DNA of 50,199 nucleotides from Gammaproteobacteria bacterium (GCA_019454675.1 JACFNV010000002.1:15813-66011), one strand, 5' to 3'. Counted from the stretch's first letter, positions 20,913-30,549 are shown. Notes: generated by a model not told the origin, from the letters alone. Made by a program: numbers and translations.

Positions 20913-22517
20913 ATGGTGCAGCTCCGCAAGACCGCCGCTCCCGACCTTCAGGTGATCCTTGATATTGCCCGCAGCCAGGTGCTCGGCTGCTGGCGGCATC
21001 GCTGGCTGGCCCTCGGGCTGGCCTGGGCATTGTGCTGTCTCGGCTGGATTGCGGTGTGGCTGATGCCCAATGTCTATGGGGCTTATGCGCGTGTCTATGT
21101 GGATACACAGAGCGTGCTGCGTCCCCTGCTGGAGGGCCTTGCCGTTGGTTCCGACGTGCTGAGCGAGGTGGCACTGATGGAGCGGGCAGTGATGAGTCAT
21201 CCCAATCTGGAAAAGCTGGTGCGGGATACCGGTCTTGGCATGGTGACCGGCGAGCGCAGGGAGACCGAGCTCGCCATCGTGCAGCTGCAGAAGTCCCTGA
21301 AGCTGCGTCGGGATGGTGACAATACCGTTACGGTGAGTTACGAAAACATCGACCGCGAGAAGTCCCTGCAGGTCGTGACCACCCTGCTGAACCAGCTGAT
21401 CGAAGGGGCGATGGATGAGAACCAGGCGGATCGCTCCACCGCCGAGAAGTTCCTGGCGGAAAAACTGAAGGAGTACGAGCTGCGCCTGAATGAGTCAGAG
21501 GCGGCTCTTGCGGACTTCAAGCGTAAAAACATCGGTCTGATACCGGGTGACAACAACATCGATTATTACGGGCGCCTGCAGACCGAGCTGGCGCAGCTTG
21601 GCGTGATCGAGGGTCGCCTGCGGGCGGCGAGAAACCGGCGCAGCGAGCTTCAACGTCAGATCGAGGGAGAAGACCCGGTACTCGGGCTGCTGGCGGAGGA
21701 TGAGACACCAGCGGTCATGACCTCGCCGCAGGACCGGCAGATCCTCGAGCTGGAGCAAAGGCTGGCAGACCTGCGACTGCGTTACACGGAAACCCATCCG
21801 CAGGTGGTCGCCGCCCGGGAAACCCTCGAGCAGCTGCGGGAGCGGAAAGAGGCTGCCTTCAAGGCAGGCGGCTCGCAGGTGCGCGCCTATTCATCGCTCA
21901 ACCTGAATCCGGTTTACCAGCAGATGAAGATCCAGCTCTCGCAGGTGGAGGTGGAACTCGCCCAGCTGCAGGCCGAGTATTCCGATCAGGCGGGCGTGGT
22001 GGCGGGTTTGCGCCAGAAGGTCAATATCATCCCCGAGGTGGAGGCGGAGTTGAAGCGGCTGGTCCGCGACGATGACGTCAACCGCTCGCAGTATGACGAT
22101 ATGTTGCGGCGCGTGGAGGCCGCGCGGGTGACGGAAGAGGCTGGCTCCAGCAAGGGCAAGGCCTTCAGGGTGATCGATCCGCCCAAGGTGCTGGCTGATC
22201 CGGTGGGGCCCAATCGCCCGCTGCTGTTCACCGCAGTGCTGGTTCTTGCGCTGGGGGCGGGGGCTGGCGTGGCCATCGCACTCAACCTGCTCAGGCCGGT
22301 TTTCTTTACCGGCAAGGATCTGGAGCGTCGTTTCGGCCTGGCCGTAGTCGGCACCGTCAGACAAGGCCTCAGTGCCACCGAAGCGATAGCCCAGCGCCAG
22401 GCCGTCATGGCCTTTGTCGGTGGTATCGGCCTGTTGCTGGTCAGCTATGGCCTGATGTTGTTCCTGACAAGATTTGCTGGCACGGCCAGCCTTGCGGCCG
22501 GAGGTCTGGGTGCATGA
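20913..22517 (+). CDS. Polysaccharide chain-length determinant (Wzc/GNVR family, XrtA-system type)
   Basis: An inner-membrane co-polymerase of 534 residues. The first transmembrane segment lies near residues 32-52 (LALGLAWALCCLGWIAVWL), followed by a long periplasmic coiled-coil domain (residues about 140-410), then a second segment after PVGPNRPLLFTAVLVLALGAG. An additional hydrophobic stretch is near the C-terminus (GGIGLLLVSYGLMLFL). There is no kinase domain; that function is in the next gene, which overlaps by 4 nt (ATGA). AGGGA (20902-20906) places the start at the ATG 20913. It matches the exosortase-associated chain-length family by architecture and context. Confidence 0.87.
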   Translation: MVQLRKTAAPDLQVILDIARSQVLGCWRHRWLALGLAWALCCLGWIAVWLMPNVYGAYARVYVDTQSVLRPLLEGLAVGSDVLSEVALMERAVMSHPNLEKLVRDTGLGMVTGERRETELAIVQLQKSLKLRRDGDNTVTVSYENIDREKSLQVVTTLLNQLIEGAMDENQADRSTAEKFLAEKLKEYELRLNESEAALADFKRKNIGLIPGDNNIDYYGRLQTELAQLGVIEGRLRAARNRRSELQRQIEGEDPVLGLLAEDETPAVMTSPQDRQILELEQRLADLRLRYTETHPQVVAARETLEQLRERKEAAFKAGGSQVRAYSSLNLNPVYQQMKIQLSQVEVELAQLQAEYSDQAGVVAGLRQKVNIIPEVEAELKRLVRDDDVNRSQYDDMLRRVEAARVTEEAGSSKGKAFRVIDPPKVLADPVGPNRPLLFTAVLVLALGAGAGVAIALNLLRPVFFTGKDLERRFGLAVVGTVRQGLSATEAIAQRQAVMAFVGGIGLLLVSYGLMLFLTRFAGTASLAAGGLGA

Positions 22518-23326
22518 GCATTATCGAGCGTGCATTGCAGGCGGCACAGAAACCGGCCACCCAGCAGCCACGGAGCAGCAATCGCAACACCTTGCCCCGG
22601 GTCACGGAGCTGCCGTTGCCGACCGTTGCCGACGTGCCGCCGCTGCCGCTGCGGGCAACGCTGGCAACAGGCATCTTTCCCGACCTGGACCGGGACATCC
22701 GGTTTCTCAAGCGTCCGCTGTTGGCACGGCTGTTTGCGCCACAGGAGCAGGGAGAGCAGCAGCATACGCTGATGGTGACGAGTGACCTTCCGGAGGCGGG
22801 AAAGTCCTTCATCTCCCGCAACCTTGCTGCAAGCTTCGCCCAGGAAAAGATGCTGCGGGTGCTGCTTGTCGATGCCGATCCGGTACGACGTTCGCTGAGC
22901 AACCTGCTGGGGGTGGCCGACCGTCCGGGGCTGATGGAGCTCATTGCCGGTGATGCAGTCCAGTTGTCGGATGTCACGCTTGCTACCGATGTCGAGGCGC
23001 TGTACTTCGTTCCGGCCGGCCAGAGTCGGGAGGATGCAACCGAGCTGCTTGCCAGTACGCAGATGGCTGCCTTCCTCACTGCACTGAACGATCCCAACAC
23101 GGTGGTCGTGCTGGATTCGCCCCCGCTGCTGCTGTCGAGCGAGGGTCGGGTGCTGGCCGACAATGCCAGGCAGGTGCTGGTCGTCGTCGAGGCCGGGCGT
23201 TCCACGGCGGCGGATGTCGCCCAGGTGGTGGATATCCTGCGCGGGACATCGGCCACGGTCAGCATTGCCATGAACAAGGTGCCGGTAGCCGCTTTGTCCT
23301 ACCGTCACGACATGTATTACCGCTGA
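22514..23326 (+). CDS. Tyrosine autokinase (Wzc/CpsD-type BY-kinase, XrtA-system type)
   Basis: A cytosolic P-loop tyrosine kinase of 270 residues that would control polymerisation together with the preceding membrane protein. The Walker A variant is SDLPEAGKSFISRNLA, Walker A' is RVLLVDADPVRRSL and Walker B is VVVLDSPPLLL. The C-terminus ends in a short Tyr cluster (LSYRHDMYYR), the expected autophosphorylation site. The N-terminal MSIIERALQAAQ is typical of the exosortase-associated subfamily. The ATG overlaps the stop of the chain-length gene. Confidence 0.88.
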   Translation: MSIIERALQAAQKPATQQPRSSNRNTLPRVTELPLPTVADVPPLPLRATLATGIFPDLDRDIRFLKRPLLARLFAPQEQGEQQHTLMVTSDLPEAGKSFISRNLAASFAQEKMLRVLLVDADPVRRSLSNLLGVADRPGLMELIAGDAVQLSDVTLATDVEALYFVPAGQSREDATELLASTQMAAFLTALNDPNTVVVLDSPPLLLSSEGRVLADNARQVLVVVEAGRSTAADVAQVVDILRGTSATVSIAMNKVPVAALSYRHDMYYR

Positions 23327-23343
23327 GCGGGGTGGCCATCGTG

Positions 23344-24837
23344 ATGCAAGCACTGAAAGCTCCCTTCCTGCCGGCACTGCTGGGCCTTGCAGGCATGTCC
23401 CTGCCGGCGATGGCGCTCGACATCCTGCCATCGGTGGAGTTGACGGAGATCTACACCGACAACGTTGATCTGCAGCCGGATGGGCAGAAGGAACACGAGT
23501 GGGTCACGCGGGTGGCGCCCAATCTGCGCCTGGAGCATGCGGGGCCGGGTTTGGCGGTGGATGTCGACTACACGCTGGAAAGCCTCTTCTACGCCGAGGA
23601 CTCCGATCGCAACGAGGTCTACAACCAGCTGGCCTCTTCTGCGGTGCTCGATGTCCTGGGCAGGAGCCTGCAGCTGGTGGCTGCGGCGGAAATCGAGCAG
23701 ATCAACCTCTCGCCGGAGCGGGCGGTTGCCAGTTCGAACGTCAACTCCACCGGCAATCGCGGCGATCAGCGCATGTTCTCGATCGGTCCGCAATGGCGCA
23801 GGAGCGTTTTCGGTTCATCGGTCCTGGACGGCCATGTCACCGCCGCACGCATCGATTTTTCGGCGGACGAGGCCATGGCCCAGGATGTCGATGCCGCCTA
23901 TGGCAGGGTGGCCCTGCATTCCGACCTCGACCTCTGGCGGCCGGTCATCTCCTACGAGCTGGCATATGAATACCATCGCTTCGACTACGAGATCAGTGAT
24001 GAGGTCATCGTCCAGAACTCCTACCTGGAACTGGCCTATAACCTCTCCGACGGCTTTGCGCTGCTGGGCCTTGCCGGCCTGGACAGCGATATCGAGGATC
24101 TCCGCAGCCGCTCGATGAGTGAAAGCCGCTGGGAAGCCGGTTTTCGTGCAGCGATCGGCAACAGCCGGGTTCGTGCCACGATGGGCCACAGGTACTTCGG
24201 TACCAGCTACGCATTCGAATGGGAGAACACCCAGCCTGATGCGGGCTACAGGCTGAGCTACGAGGAAACCCCGGTGACCACCGAGCTGTCCTCTCTGGAG
24301 CGGATCGGCATTCCTGCCGTGCCCGGCGAGATGCCTGCGCCCCTGCCTCCCGATGGTGCGCTCAGCCGCCCGGGTGCTGCCGTCCGCTATGTGCTGAAGC
24401 GGGGGGATGCCGCGATCGACCGCAGACTGTTCCGCACGGCAGTGCGCCTTGCCCTGTTCGTGGAAGACCGCGAAGACCAGGTGATGCAGGGTGCCGGCGG
24501 CACGCTTGGCACGGCCTTGCACAACGAGCGGGCCTATGGCGGCTTGCTGCATCTGCAGTGGGAGGCCGGGGCACGCGCGACCGTTGCATTCGACGGTAAC
24601 TGGACCCATCGCCGGGTCAATGACCTTGCAGGCTGCATGCCTGGCGGCGGTACAAGCTGCGACCTGCAACGCTACACCGACAAGCTGACCAACCTGCGCC
24701 TGGACCTGGACTACCAGCTTGGCATACGTACCACGCTCACCGCCGGCCTTGGCTGGCTGGATCGCAACGGCTCGCTGCTCGTCGACTACGACGAGTTCTA
24801 CGCGAGGATCCAGCTGGCGCATGCCTTTCGTCTGTAG
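23344..24837 (+). CDS. Outer-membrane beta-barrel protein (XrtA/PEP-CTERM-associated type)
   Basis: A 497-residue secreted protein with a clear signal peptide (MQALKAPFLPALLGLAGMSL, cleavage near AMA-LD). The mature part is a series of alternating amphipathic strands and ends in an aromatic strand (YARIQLAHAFRL), as expected for an outer-membrane barrel. The start ILPSVELTEIYTDNVDL is typical of the family found in exosortase-A loci (TIGR03016, recalled, not searched). It probably forms part of the polysaccharide secretion path. A GTG at 23332 would add four residues ahead of the signal; the ATG at 23344 gives the better signal peptide. Confidence 0.8.
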   Translation: MQALKAPFLPALLGLAGMSLPAMALDILPSVELTEIYTDNVDLQPDGQKEHEWVTRVAPNLRLEHAGPGLAVDVDYTLESLFYAEDSDRNEVYNQLASSAVLDVLGRSLQLVAAAEIEQINLSPERAVASSNVNSTGNRGDQRMFSIGPQWRRSVFGSSVLDGHVTAARIDFSADEAMAQDVDAAYGRVALHSDLDLWRPVISYELAYEYHRFDYEISDEVIVQNSYLELAYNLSDGFALLGLAGLDSDIEDLRSRSMSESRWEAGFRAAIGNSRVRATMGHRYFGTSYAFEWENTQPDAGYRLSYEETPVTTELSSLERIGIPAVPGEMPAPLPPDGALSRPGAAVRYVLKRGDAAIDRRLFRTAVRLALFVEDREDQVMQGAGGTLGTALHNERAYGGLLHLQWEAGARATVAFDGNWTHRRVNDLAGCMPGGGTSCDLQRYTDKLTNLRLDLDYQLGIRTTLTAGLGWLDRNGSLLVDYDEFYARIQLAHAFRL

Positions 24838-24873
24838 CCGGCGGCAGCCGGGCAAGTTGCTCGAGGGGGTGGC

Positions 24874-25773
24874 ATGACAGGTCCCGTGGCGCCCATCCAC
24901 GCGATGTCGGTGGACGTGGAGGACTATTTCCAGGTATCGGCCCTTGCGCCCTACATCCCGACCTCGACGTGGGATGAACATCCCCTGCGTATCGAAGCCA
25001 ATGTCCGTCGCCTGCTCGAGATATTTGCGGAAGGCGGAGCGAAGGCCACCTTCTTCTGGCTGGGTTGGGCTGCGGAACGGCTGCCCACCCTCCTCAGGGA
25101 AGTGGTTGCGGCAGGTCACGAGATCGCCAGTCATGGTTACAGCCATGTGCGCGTCCATGCGCAGACCGCCGGCCAGTTTCGCGAGGACATCAGGCGCACG
25201 AAATCCATCCTCGAGGATCTGTCCGGTTGTGCGGTAAGCGGTTATCGCGCGGCCAGCTTTTCGATCGATGAACGCAACCTGTGGGCGCTCGACGAGCTGG
25301 CCGAGGCGGGCTACCTGTACAGCTCGAGTATCAACCCGGTAAGCCACGACCACTACGGGATGCGCAGTGCGCCCCGCTTCGCCTTCCGCCTGGATGGCAA
25401 GCGCATCCCGGAAATACCGGTCAGCAGCATCGAGCTGGGCAGCTGGCGCTGGCCATGTGGTGGTGGCGGATTTTTCCGGCTATTTCCCTATTGGTGGACG
25501 CGCTACGCCCTGAACAGGGTGGCGAATGTCGATCGGCAGCCCTGTGTCTTTTACTTCCATCCATGGGAAATTGATCCTGATCAGCCGAGGGTGGCAGGAC
25601 TGGATGCGCGCACGCGGTTTCGCCACTATGTGAACCTGTCCCGCTTCGAGCCCAAGCTGCGTCAGCTGCTGCGCGACTTCCGCTGGGCGTCGATGCAGGA
25701 AGTATTCGCCGCAGTCATCGATGGCGAGAGCCTTGGCGGGGATGTCGTGCAGGTTGCGGGAATGGCGCACTGA
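24874..25773 (+). CDS. Polysaccharide deacetylase (DUF3473/XrtA-associated)
   Basis: A carbohydrate esterase 4 (NodB) domain protein of 299 residues that would remove N-acetyl groups from the exported polymer or a precursor. It has the metal-binding Asp pair in SVDVEDYF, the His motif SHGYSHVRVH, and the Arg-containing GYRAASFSI. The C-terminal VFYFHPWEID followed by a region with DFRW is the DUF3473 extension of the exosortase-associated subfamily. No signal peptide or transmembrane segment is visible, so it may act in the cytosol. GAGGGGG precedes the ATG. Confidence 0.88.
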   Translation: MTGPVAPIHAMSVDVEDYFQVSALAPYIPTSTWDEHPLRIEANVRRLLEIFAEGGAKATFFWLGWAAERLPTLLREVVAAGHEIASHGYSHVRVHAQTAGQFREDIRRTKSILEDLSGCAVSGYRAASFSIDERNLWALDELAEAGYLYSSSINPVSHDHYGMRSAPRFAFRLDGKRIPEIPVSSIELGSWRWPCGGGGFFRLFPYWWTRYALNRVANVDRQPCVFYFHPWEIDPDQPRVAGLDARTRFRHYVNLSRFEPKLRQLLRDFRWASMQEVFAAVIDGESLGGDVVQVAGMAH

Positions 25774-25954
25774 GCGAGCTGCCGGGATGCGGCATGCCCG
25801 CCGGCACTGTTCGATGTCTTGTCGCAGTTCATATTCCGGCGTGCGGATGTCGGCTAAACTGCTTGGTATCGGGAGGCGGGACCAAGGTGGCTTCCCCTGC
25901 GTTCTTCCCGGCAAGCGGGAAGCCGGAAATCATTCTGCTTCGGACCCTGTCGTC

Positions 25955-27544
25955 ATGAGCACACTGCTGCATCATTTGATCCTGTCTTCTGCCGAACGCC
26001 ATGCCGACCGGCCAGCCGTGAGCGATGGTGCCCGTACCGTGAGCTATGCGGAGCTCGCGGCGCGGGTGCAAACGATGGCCGCCGGGCTTGCTGCCCTCGG
26101 CATGCGGCGCTCGTCCCGTGTGGCGGTGTTCCTGCCCAAGAGCCTCGAAACGGTCGGCGCATTCTTTGCCACGGCGATGGGAGGCGGGATCTTCGTATCG
26201 GTCAACCCGCTGCTCAAGGCGCAGCAGGTGGCCTACATTCTCCAGGATTCGGGTGCCGAGCTGCTGGTTATCTCCGCTGATCGCCTGGCTGTGCTGGCCA
26301 ATGAGCTGGCTGCCTGTCCCGACCTGAAGACGGTGGTCACCGTGGATGCCGTGCCGTCCACTGTCCCCCCGCGGCTGCGGGTGGTATCGCTGGCGGAGCT
26401 TGAGTCCGCGGCCACCTCGCTGGTAACGCCGCGTACCGTCGATGAGGATGTGGTCTCCATCTTCTACACCTCGGGCAGCACCGGGCGCCCCAAGGGCGTG
26501 GTGCTGAGCCACCGCAACATGGTGGCTGGCGCACACAGCGTGGCAAGCTACCTTGGCAACCATCCCGATGACAGTGTCCTCGCCGTCCTGCCGCTGAGTT
26601 TCGACTATGGCTTCAGCCAGCTGAGCACCTGCTTCCACGCCGGCGCCCGCGTGGTGTTGCTCAACTATCTTCTGCCGCAGGATGTCTTGCGCGCCGTGGC
26701 ACGCGAACACATCACCGGGCTTGCAGGCGTGCCACCACTGTGGATCCAGCTTGCGGCGCTGGAGTGGCCGGAGACAGCGAAGACCTCGCTGCGCTACATC
26801 ACCAACTCTGGCGGCAAGATGCCGGTTGCCACCCTGCAGAAGCTGCGCCAGCGCCTGCCGCAGACGCGTGTTTTCCTCATGTATGGGTTGACCGAGGCCT
26901 TCCGCTCGACCTATCTGCCGCCGGAGATGGTCGATGAGCGCCCCACATCCATCGGCAAGGCCATTCCCAATGCGGAGATCCTCGTCGTACGCCCCGATGG
27001 CAGCGAGTGCGATCCGGATGAGCCTGGCGAGCTGGTGCACAGGGGTGCCCTGGTTGCCAAGGGCTATTGGCGTGATCCCGAGCGGACCGCCGAGCGCTTC
27101 CGCCCGGCACCCGGGCAGCTGCCCGAGGTGCCGTTGCAGGAGATGGCTGTCTGGTCCGGTGATACCGTGCAGCGCGATGCCGATGGTTTCCTTTACTTCG
27201 TCGGTCGCCATGACGAGATGATCAAGACCTCGGGCTATCGCGTCAGCCCGACCGAGGTGGAAGAGGCGCTGTATGCGACGCAGATGGTCTGTGGCGCGGT
27301 GGCCTTCGGCCTGGCGCATGAAACCCTGGGCCAGAGCATCGCGGTGGTGGTCGAGGCGAACGAGGGGCAGGCACCCGATACCGAGCACCTGCTCGCGGGA
27401 TGTCGCCGTTCACTGCCGCCGTTCATGGTCCCGCACGTCGTCGTGTGGGAGGCCGATCTGCCCCGCAACCCCAATGGCAAGCTGGATCGCAGCGGCATCA
27501 TTGCCCGTTTGCGCCCGGAGCTGGAAAAGCACCATGGCGCATGA
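25955..27544 (+). CDS. Acyl-CoA ligase (AMP-forming), exosortase A system-associated
   Basis: An adenylate-forming enzyme of 529 residues that activates an unknown carboxylic acid as acyl-AMP. The P-loop signature is YTSGSTGRPKG (about residue 171), the A5 motif is YGLTEAF, the A7 region is SGDTVQRDADGFLYFVGR, the hinge is DEMIKTSGYRVSP and the catalytic Lys lies in NPNGKLDR. Such ligases are found with a PLP decarboxylase in exosortase-A loci (TIGR03098, recalled). The next gene overlaps by 11 nt, indicating tight coupling. The acid and the acceptor (CoA or a carrier protein) are unknown. Confidence 0.87.
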   Translation: MSTLLHHLILSSAERHADRPAVSDGARTVSYAELAARVQTMAAGLAALGMRRSSRVAVFLPKSLETVGAFFATAMGGGIFVSVNPLLKAQQVAYILQDSGAELLVISADRLAVLANELAACPDLKTVVTVDAVPSTVPPRLRVVSLAELESAATSLVTPRTVDEDVVSIFYTSGSTGRPKGVVLSHRNMVAGAHSVASYLGNHPDDSVLAVLPLSFDYGFSQLSTCFHAGARVVLLNYLLPQDVLRAVAREHITGLAGVPPLWIQLAALEWPETAKTSLRYITNSGGKMPVATLQKLRQRLPQTRVFLMYGLTEAFRSTYLPPEMVDERPTSIGKAIPNAEILVVRPDGSECDPDEPGELVHRGALVAKGYWRDPERTAERFRPAPGQLPEVPLQEMAVWSGDTVQRDADGFLYFVGRHDEMIKTSGYRVSPTEVEEALYATQMVCGAVAFGLAHETLGQSIAVVVEANEGQAPDTEHLLAGCRRSLPPFMVPHVVVWEADLPRNPNGKLDRSGIIARLRPELEKHHGA

Positions 27545-28769
27545 TCCGGCACCGGCGCATGCGGCGCTGAAGCGGCTGCACATGCGTGGCGACCAGCTGC
27601 TGATCGGTGGGGAAACGGTCGGGGAGCTTGCCAGCCGGGTGGGGCAGACGCCGTTTTATGCCTACGATCGGCAGGCCATCAGGAGCAGGGTGGATGAATT
27701 GCGCGGCATCCTGCCCGCGGACATGCACCTGCACTATGCGCTCAAGGCCAATCCCATGCCGGCCCTCGTGGATTGGATGGCGGGCCTGGTGGATGGTTTT
27801 GACGTGGCCTCGGGGCGTGAGCTGTCCGTGGCGCTGGCAGCGGGCATGTCGCCCGCCTGCATCAGTTTTGCCGGTCCGGGCAAGTCGGTTGCCGAGCTGT
27901 CGGCAGCGGTCGAGGCGGGCATTACCGTCCATGTCGAATCCGAACGGGAAATCGCCATCCTGCATGAACTTGCCGCCGGCGGTCGCCGGCCGCGGCTGGC
28001 CATCAGGGTCAATCCCGATTTCCAGCTCAAGTCGGCCGGCATGAAGATGGGTGGCGGTGCTTCGCAGTTCGGCATCGACGCCGAGCGAGTGCCATCGGTG
28101 CTGCGCGGCCTGGACGGCTCGCGGATCGATTTCCGCGGTTTCCATATTTTTGCCGGTTCCCAGAACCTGAGCGCGGAGGCGATTGCCGAGGCCCAGTCGA
28201 GGGCGTTGGAGCTCGCCAGGCGTCTGGCTGCGGATGCTCCGGCTCCGCTTTCGGAGCTGAACATCGGCGGTGGTCTCGGCATCCCGTATTTTCCGGGGGA
28301 GCAGCCGGTGGACCTGGCTGCCATGCGGCTGAGCCTGCAGCAACTGGCGATACAGGCCCGAGAGTGGTTCCCCGGTACCCGCCTGATCATGGAGCTGGGG
28401 CGCTACCTGGTGGGGGAGGCGGGGTATTACGTCTGCCGCGTCCTTGATCGCAAGGAGTCGCGTGGCCGCATCTTCCTGGTCACCGATGGCGGCCTGCACC
28501 ACCATCTGGCAGCCAGCGGCAATTTCGGGCAGGTGATCCGCAAGAACTATCCGGTGGTGGTGGCCACGCGCATGGCGCAGAAGCCCACCGAAAAGGTCAT
28601 GGTGGTGGGGCCGCTGTGCACGCCGCTCGACCTGTTGGCCGACAACATGCTCCTGCCGCCTGCCGTGCCGGGCGATCTGGTCGTGGTGCTGCAATCGGGG
28701 GCCTACGGCTACACGGCAAGTCCGCTGGGCTTTCTCAGCCACCCGGAGCCCCTCGAGGTGCTGGTCTAG
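27534..28769 (+). CDS. PLP-dependent decarboxylase, exosortase A system-associated (LysA-like fold)
   Basis: A fold-type III PLP enzyme of 411 residues related to diaminopimelate and ornithine decarboxylases. The PLP Lys is in LHYALKANP, the His stacking on PLP is near FRGFHIFAGSQ, the glycine-rich phosphate loop is NIGGGLGIPY, the second active-site piece is MELGRYLVGEAGYY, and the C-terminal substrate segment is VVGPLCTPLD with the catalytic Cys. It starts inside the 3' end of the acyl ligase gene, so the two products probably act in one pathway. It belongs with TIGR03099 by context (recalled). The amino-acid substrate is unknown. Confidence 0.87.
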   Translation: MAHDPAPAHAALKRLHMRGDQLLIGGETVGELASRVGQTPFYAYDRQAIRSRVDELRGILPADMHLHYALKANPMPALVDWMAGLVDGFDVASGRELSVALAAGMSPACISFAGPGKSVAELSAAVEAGITVHVESEREIAILHELAAGGRRPRLAIRVNPDFQLKSAGMKMGGGASQFGIDAERVPSVLRGLDGSRIDFRGFHIFAGSQNLSAEAIAEAQSRALELARRLAADAPAPLSELNIGGGLGIPYFPGEQPVDLAAMRLSLQQLAIQAREWFPGTRLIMELGRYLVGEAGYYVCRVLDRKESRGRIFLVTDGGLHHHLAASGNFGQVIRKNYPVVVATRMAQKPTEKVMVVGPLCTPLDLLADNMLLPPAVPGDLVVVLQSGAYGYTASPLGFLSHPEPLEVLV

Positions 28770-28849
28770 GGGTATCCACCAGGCCCGACCGTGCTTCCGG
28801 AAGCGGGAATGTGAGACAGGTTTGCTGGTACGAGGATGCGGGCAGGACC

Positions 28850-28855
28850 TATAAT
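28850..28855 (+). promoter_or_regulatory. Candidate -10 box (TATAAT) before the sugar transferase gene
   Basis: A perfect TATAAT lies in the 188-bp gap after the decarboxylase gene, about 100 nt before the sugar transferase start. The nearest TTGCTG (28822-28827) is 22 nt upstream, too far for a normal -35 box, so promoter function is uncertain. Confidence 0.35.
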
Positions 28856-28957
28856 TTTTCGTACGCATCCGGTTTCTGCCGTCAGGAGCCAGCCCGATAA
28901 CAAGCCAATGACAAAGGGTAAGCCGATCGCTGCCGTTCCACTGCCTGGTTGCCTGCC

Positions 28958-30526
28958 GTGAGCCCACTTCGCCGCCTTTCACAACGCCTGTCCGCACCCT
29001 TGCTGGTTTTGCTGCTGGCCGATGCCAGCATCGCCTATGGTGCGATGTTTGCCGGGGCCTGGATGCGATTCGGCTTCAGCCTGCCGGAAGCGGTCAGCGT
29101 GCTGGGGCCCATCGGGCCACGTGCGGTGAGCTTTGCCGCCTGCATCGTCATTGGCTTGACCACCATGGGCCTGTACCGGTCGCGGCAGCGACCGACGATG
29201 ATGGAAGGAACCGCCCGGATACTGGTGGGCATCGCCCTGGGCGGCCTCGGCCATGTGCTGTTCTTCTACTTCTTTCCCGAGCACAACACGGGCCGCTTGA
29301 CGCTGGGCATTGCCCTTGCGGTTACTGTGCTGGCAATCCTCCTGGTGCGGGGCTTGCTGCTGCACTTTCTCGATCACAATCCGGTCAAGCGCCGCGTGCT
29401 GCTGATCGGCTCCGGCAGGGTGGCGGCAAAGGTCGGCCTGTTGCGTCGCCGCTCGGACCGGCGCCGCTTCGAGGTGGTCGGTTTCGTTCCCGGCAGCGCA
29501 GCCGAGCGCGAGTTTGCCAGGGAGCACGGCATGGGTCCGCTGCTCGATGCGGAAGCCGACGCGGGTGCCGATGCCGATCGGCTCCAGTATGACGAGGTCG
29601 TGGTGGCGCTCGACGATCGTCGCGGGCGTTTCCCTACCAGCCAGTTGCTTCGCTATCGTTCAGCCGGCATCCAGGTATGCGATATCGCCGATTTCCTGGA
29701 GAGGGAGACCGGCAAGATAGACCTGGATGTCCTGCATCCGGGCTGGCTGATCTTCGCTACCAGCAACCACAGCCGCTGGGGGTTTCGTCTGCTCAAGCGG
29801 GTGATCGATGTAGGCATCGGGATGCTGATGCTGCTTCTCGCCTCGCCGCTGTTCCTTCTGGCGGTGGCTGCCATCCGCATCGAGGAGGGCTGGCGTGTGC
29901 CGCTGCTCTACCGCCAGCGAAGGGTCGGCAGGGGAGGGCATGAGTTCGAGCTGCTGAAATTCCGCAGCATGCGCCTCGATGCCGAGAAGGGTGGTGCAAG
30001 ATGGGCCTCGCGGCAGGGCGACGATCGCGTGACCCGTGCCGGTGCCATGATCCGGCGCTTCCGGATAGACGAGCTGCCGCAGCTCGTCAACGTGATCCGC
30101 GGCGAGATGAGCATCGTCGGGCCGCGACCGGAACGCCCCGAGTTCGTCGGTGAGCTCGTCCAGCATCTCCCCCTCTATGACTATCGCCATTGCATGCGAC
30201 CGGGACTCACCGGCTGGGCGCAGCTGAACTTCCCCTACGGGGCGTCGATCGAAGATGCCAACGAAAAGCTGAAGTACGACCTTTTCTACATCAAGAACGC
30301 CAGCATCCTTTTTGACCTGGTCATCCTCCTGCAGACGCTGGAAGTCGTGGTCTGGGGCCGTGGTACCAGCATGGCGGGGCCGCGGATGGGCGGGTCTGCC
30401 GGGGACAGATCGCATCTGGTTCCCGAGACCGGGGTGGAGCCTGTTGCACCACCCCCGCCATCCGTGGACACGGACGGTGGGGAGGGCGAGGAGCCGGAAC
30501 CCCGTCGACGTACCGTCCGGCGGTAA
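28958..30526 (+). CDS. Initiating undecaprenyl-phosphate sugar transferase (polyprenyl-P hexose-1-P transferase, XrtA type)
   Basis: A WcaJ/EpsB-like membrane enzyme of about 522 residues that starts the repeat unit by moving a sugar phosphate to undecaprenyl phosphate. Four N-terminal transmembrane segments are followed by a CoA-binding-like domain (RRVLLIGSGRVAAKVGLL) and, after a further membrane segment, the bacterial transferase domain with KRVIDVGIGM, LLYRQRRVGRGGHEFELLKFRSM, IDELPQLVNVIRGEMSIVGPRPERPEF and LTGWAQLNFPYGAS. The last 60 residues are a Pro/Glu/Arg-rich tail absent from simple homologues. It fits the TIGR03013 type. The GTG start lacks a good ribosome binding site; a TTG at 28949 is possible. 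Confidence 0.88.
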   Translation: MSPLRRLSQRLSAPLLVLLLADASIAYGAMFAGAWMRFGFSLPEAVSVLGPIGPRAVSFAACIVIGLTTMGLYRSRQRPTMMEGTARILVGIALGGLGHVLFFYFFPEHNTGRLTLGIALAVTVLAILLVRGLLLHFLDHNPVKRRVLLIGSGRVAAKVGLLRRRSDRRRFEVVGFVPGSAAEREFAREHGMGPLLDAEADAGADADRLQYDEVVVALDDRRGRFPTSQLLRYRSAGIQVCDIADFLERETGKIDLDVLHPGWLIFATSNHSRWGFRLLKRVIDVGIGMLMLLLASPLFLLAVAAIRIEEGWRVPLLYRQRRVGRGGHEFELLKFRSMRLDAEKGGARWASRQGDDRVTRAGAMIRRFRIDELPQLVNVIRGEMSIVGPRPERPEFVGELVQHLPLYDYRHCMRPGLTGWAQLNFPYGASIEDANEKLKYDLFYIKNASILFDLVILLQTLEVVVWGRGTSMAGPRMGGSAGDRSHLVPETGVEPVAPPPPSVDTDGGEGEEPEPRRRTVRR

Positions 30527-30549
30527 CCGCCGCCGGGGGGCGCCGCCCC
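30518..30549. terminator. GC-rich inverted repeats between convergent genes
   Basis: CGGCGG-TAA-CCGCCG (30518-30532) encloses the stop codon of the sugar transferase gene, and GGGGC-GCC-GCCCC (30537-30549) follows. Neither has a T tract. They may mark 3' ends of the convergent sugar transferase and ATPase transcripts. Confidence 0.3.
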
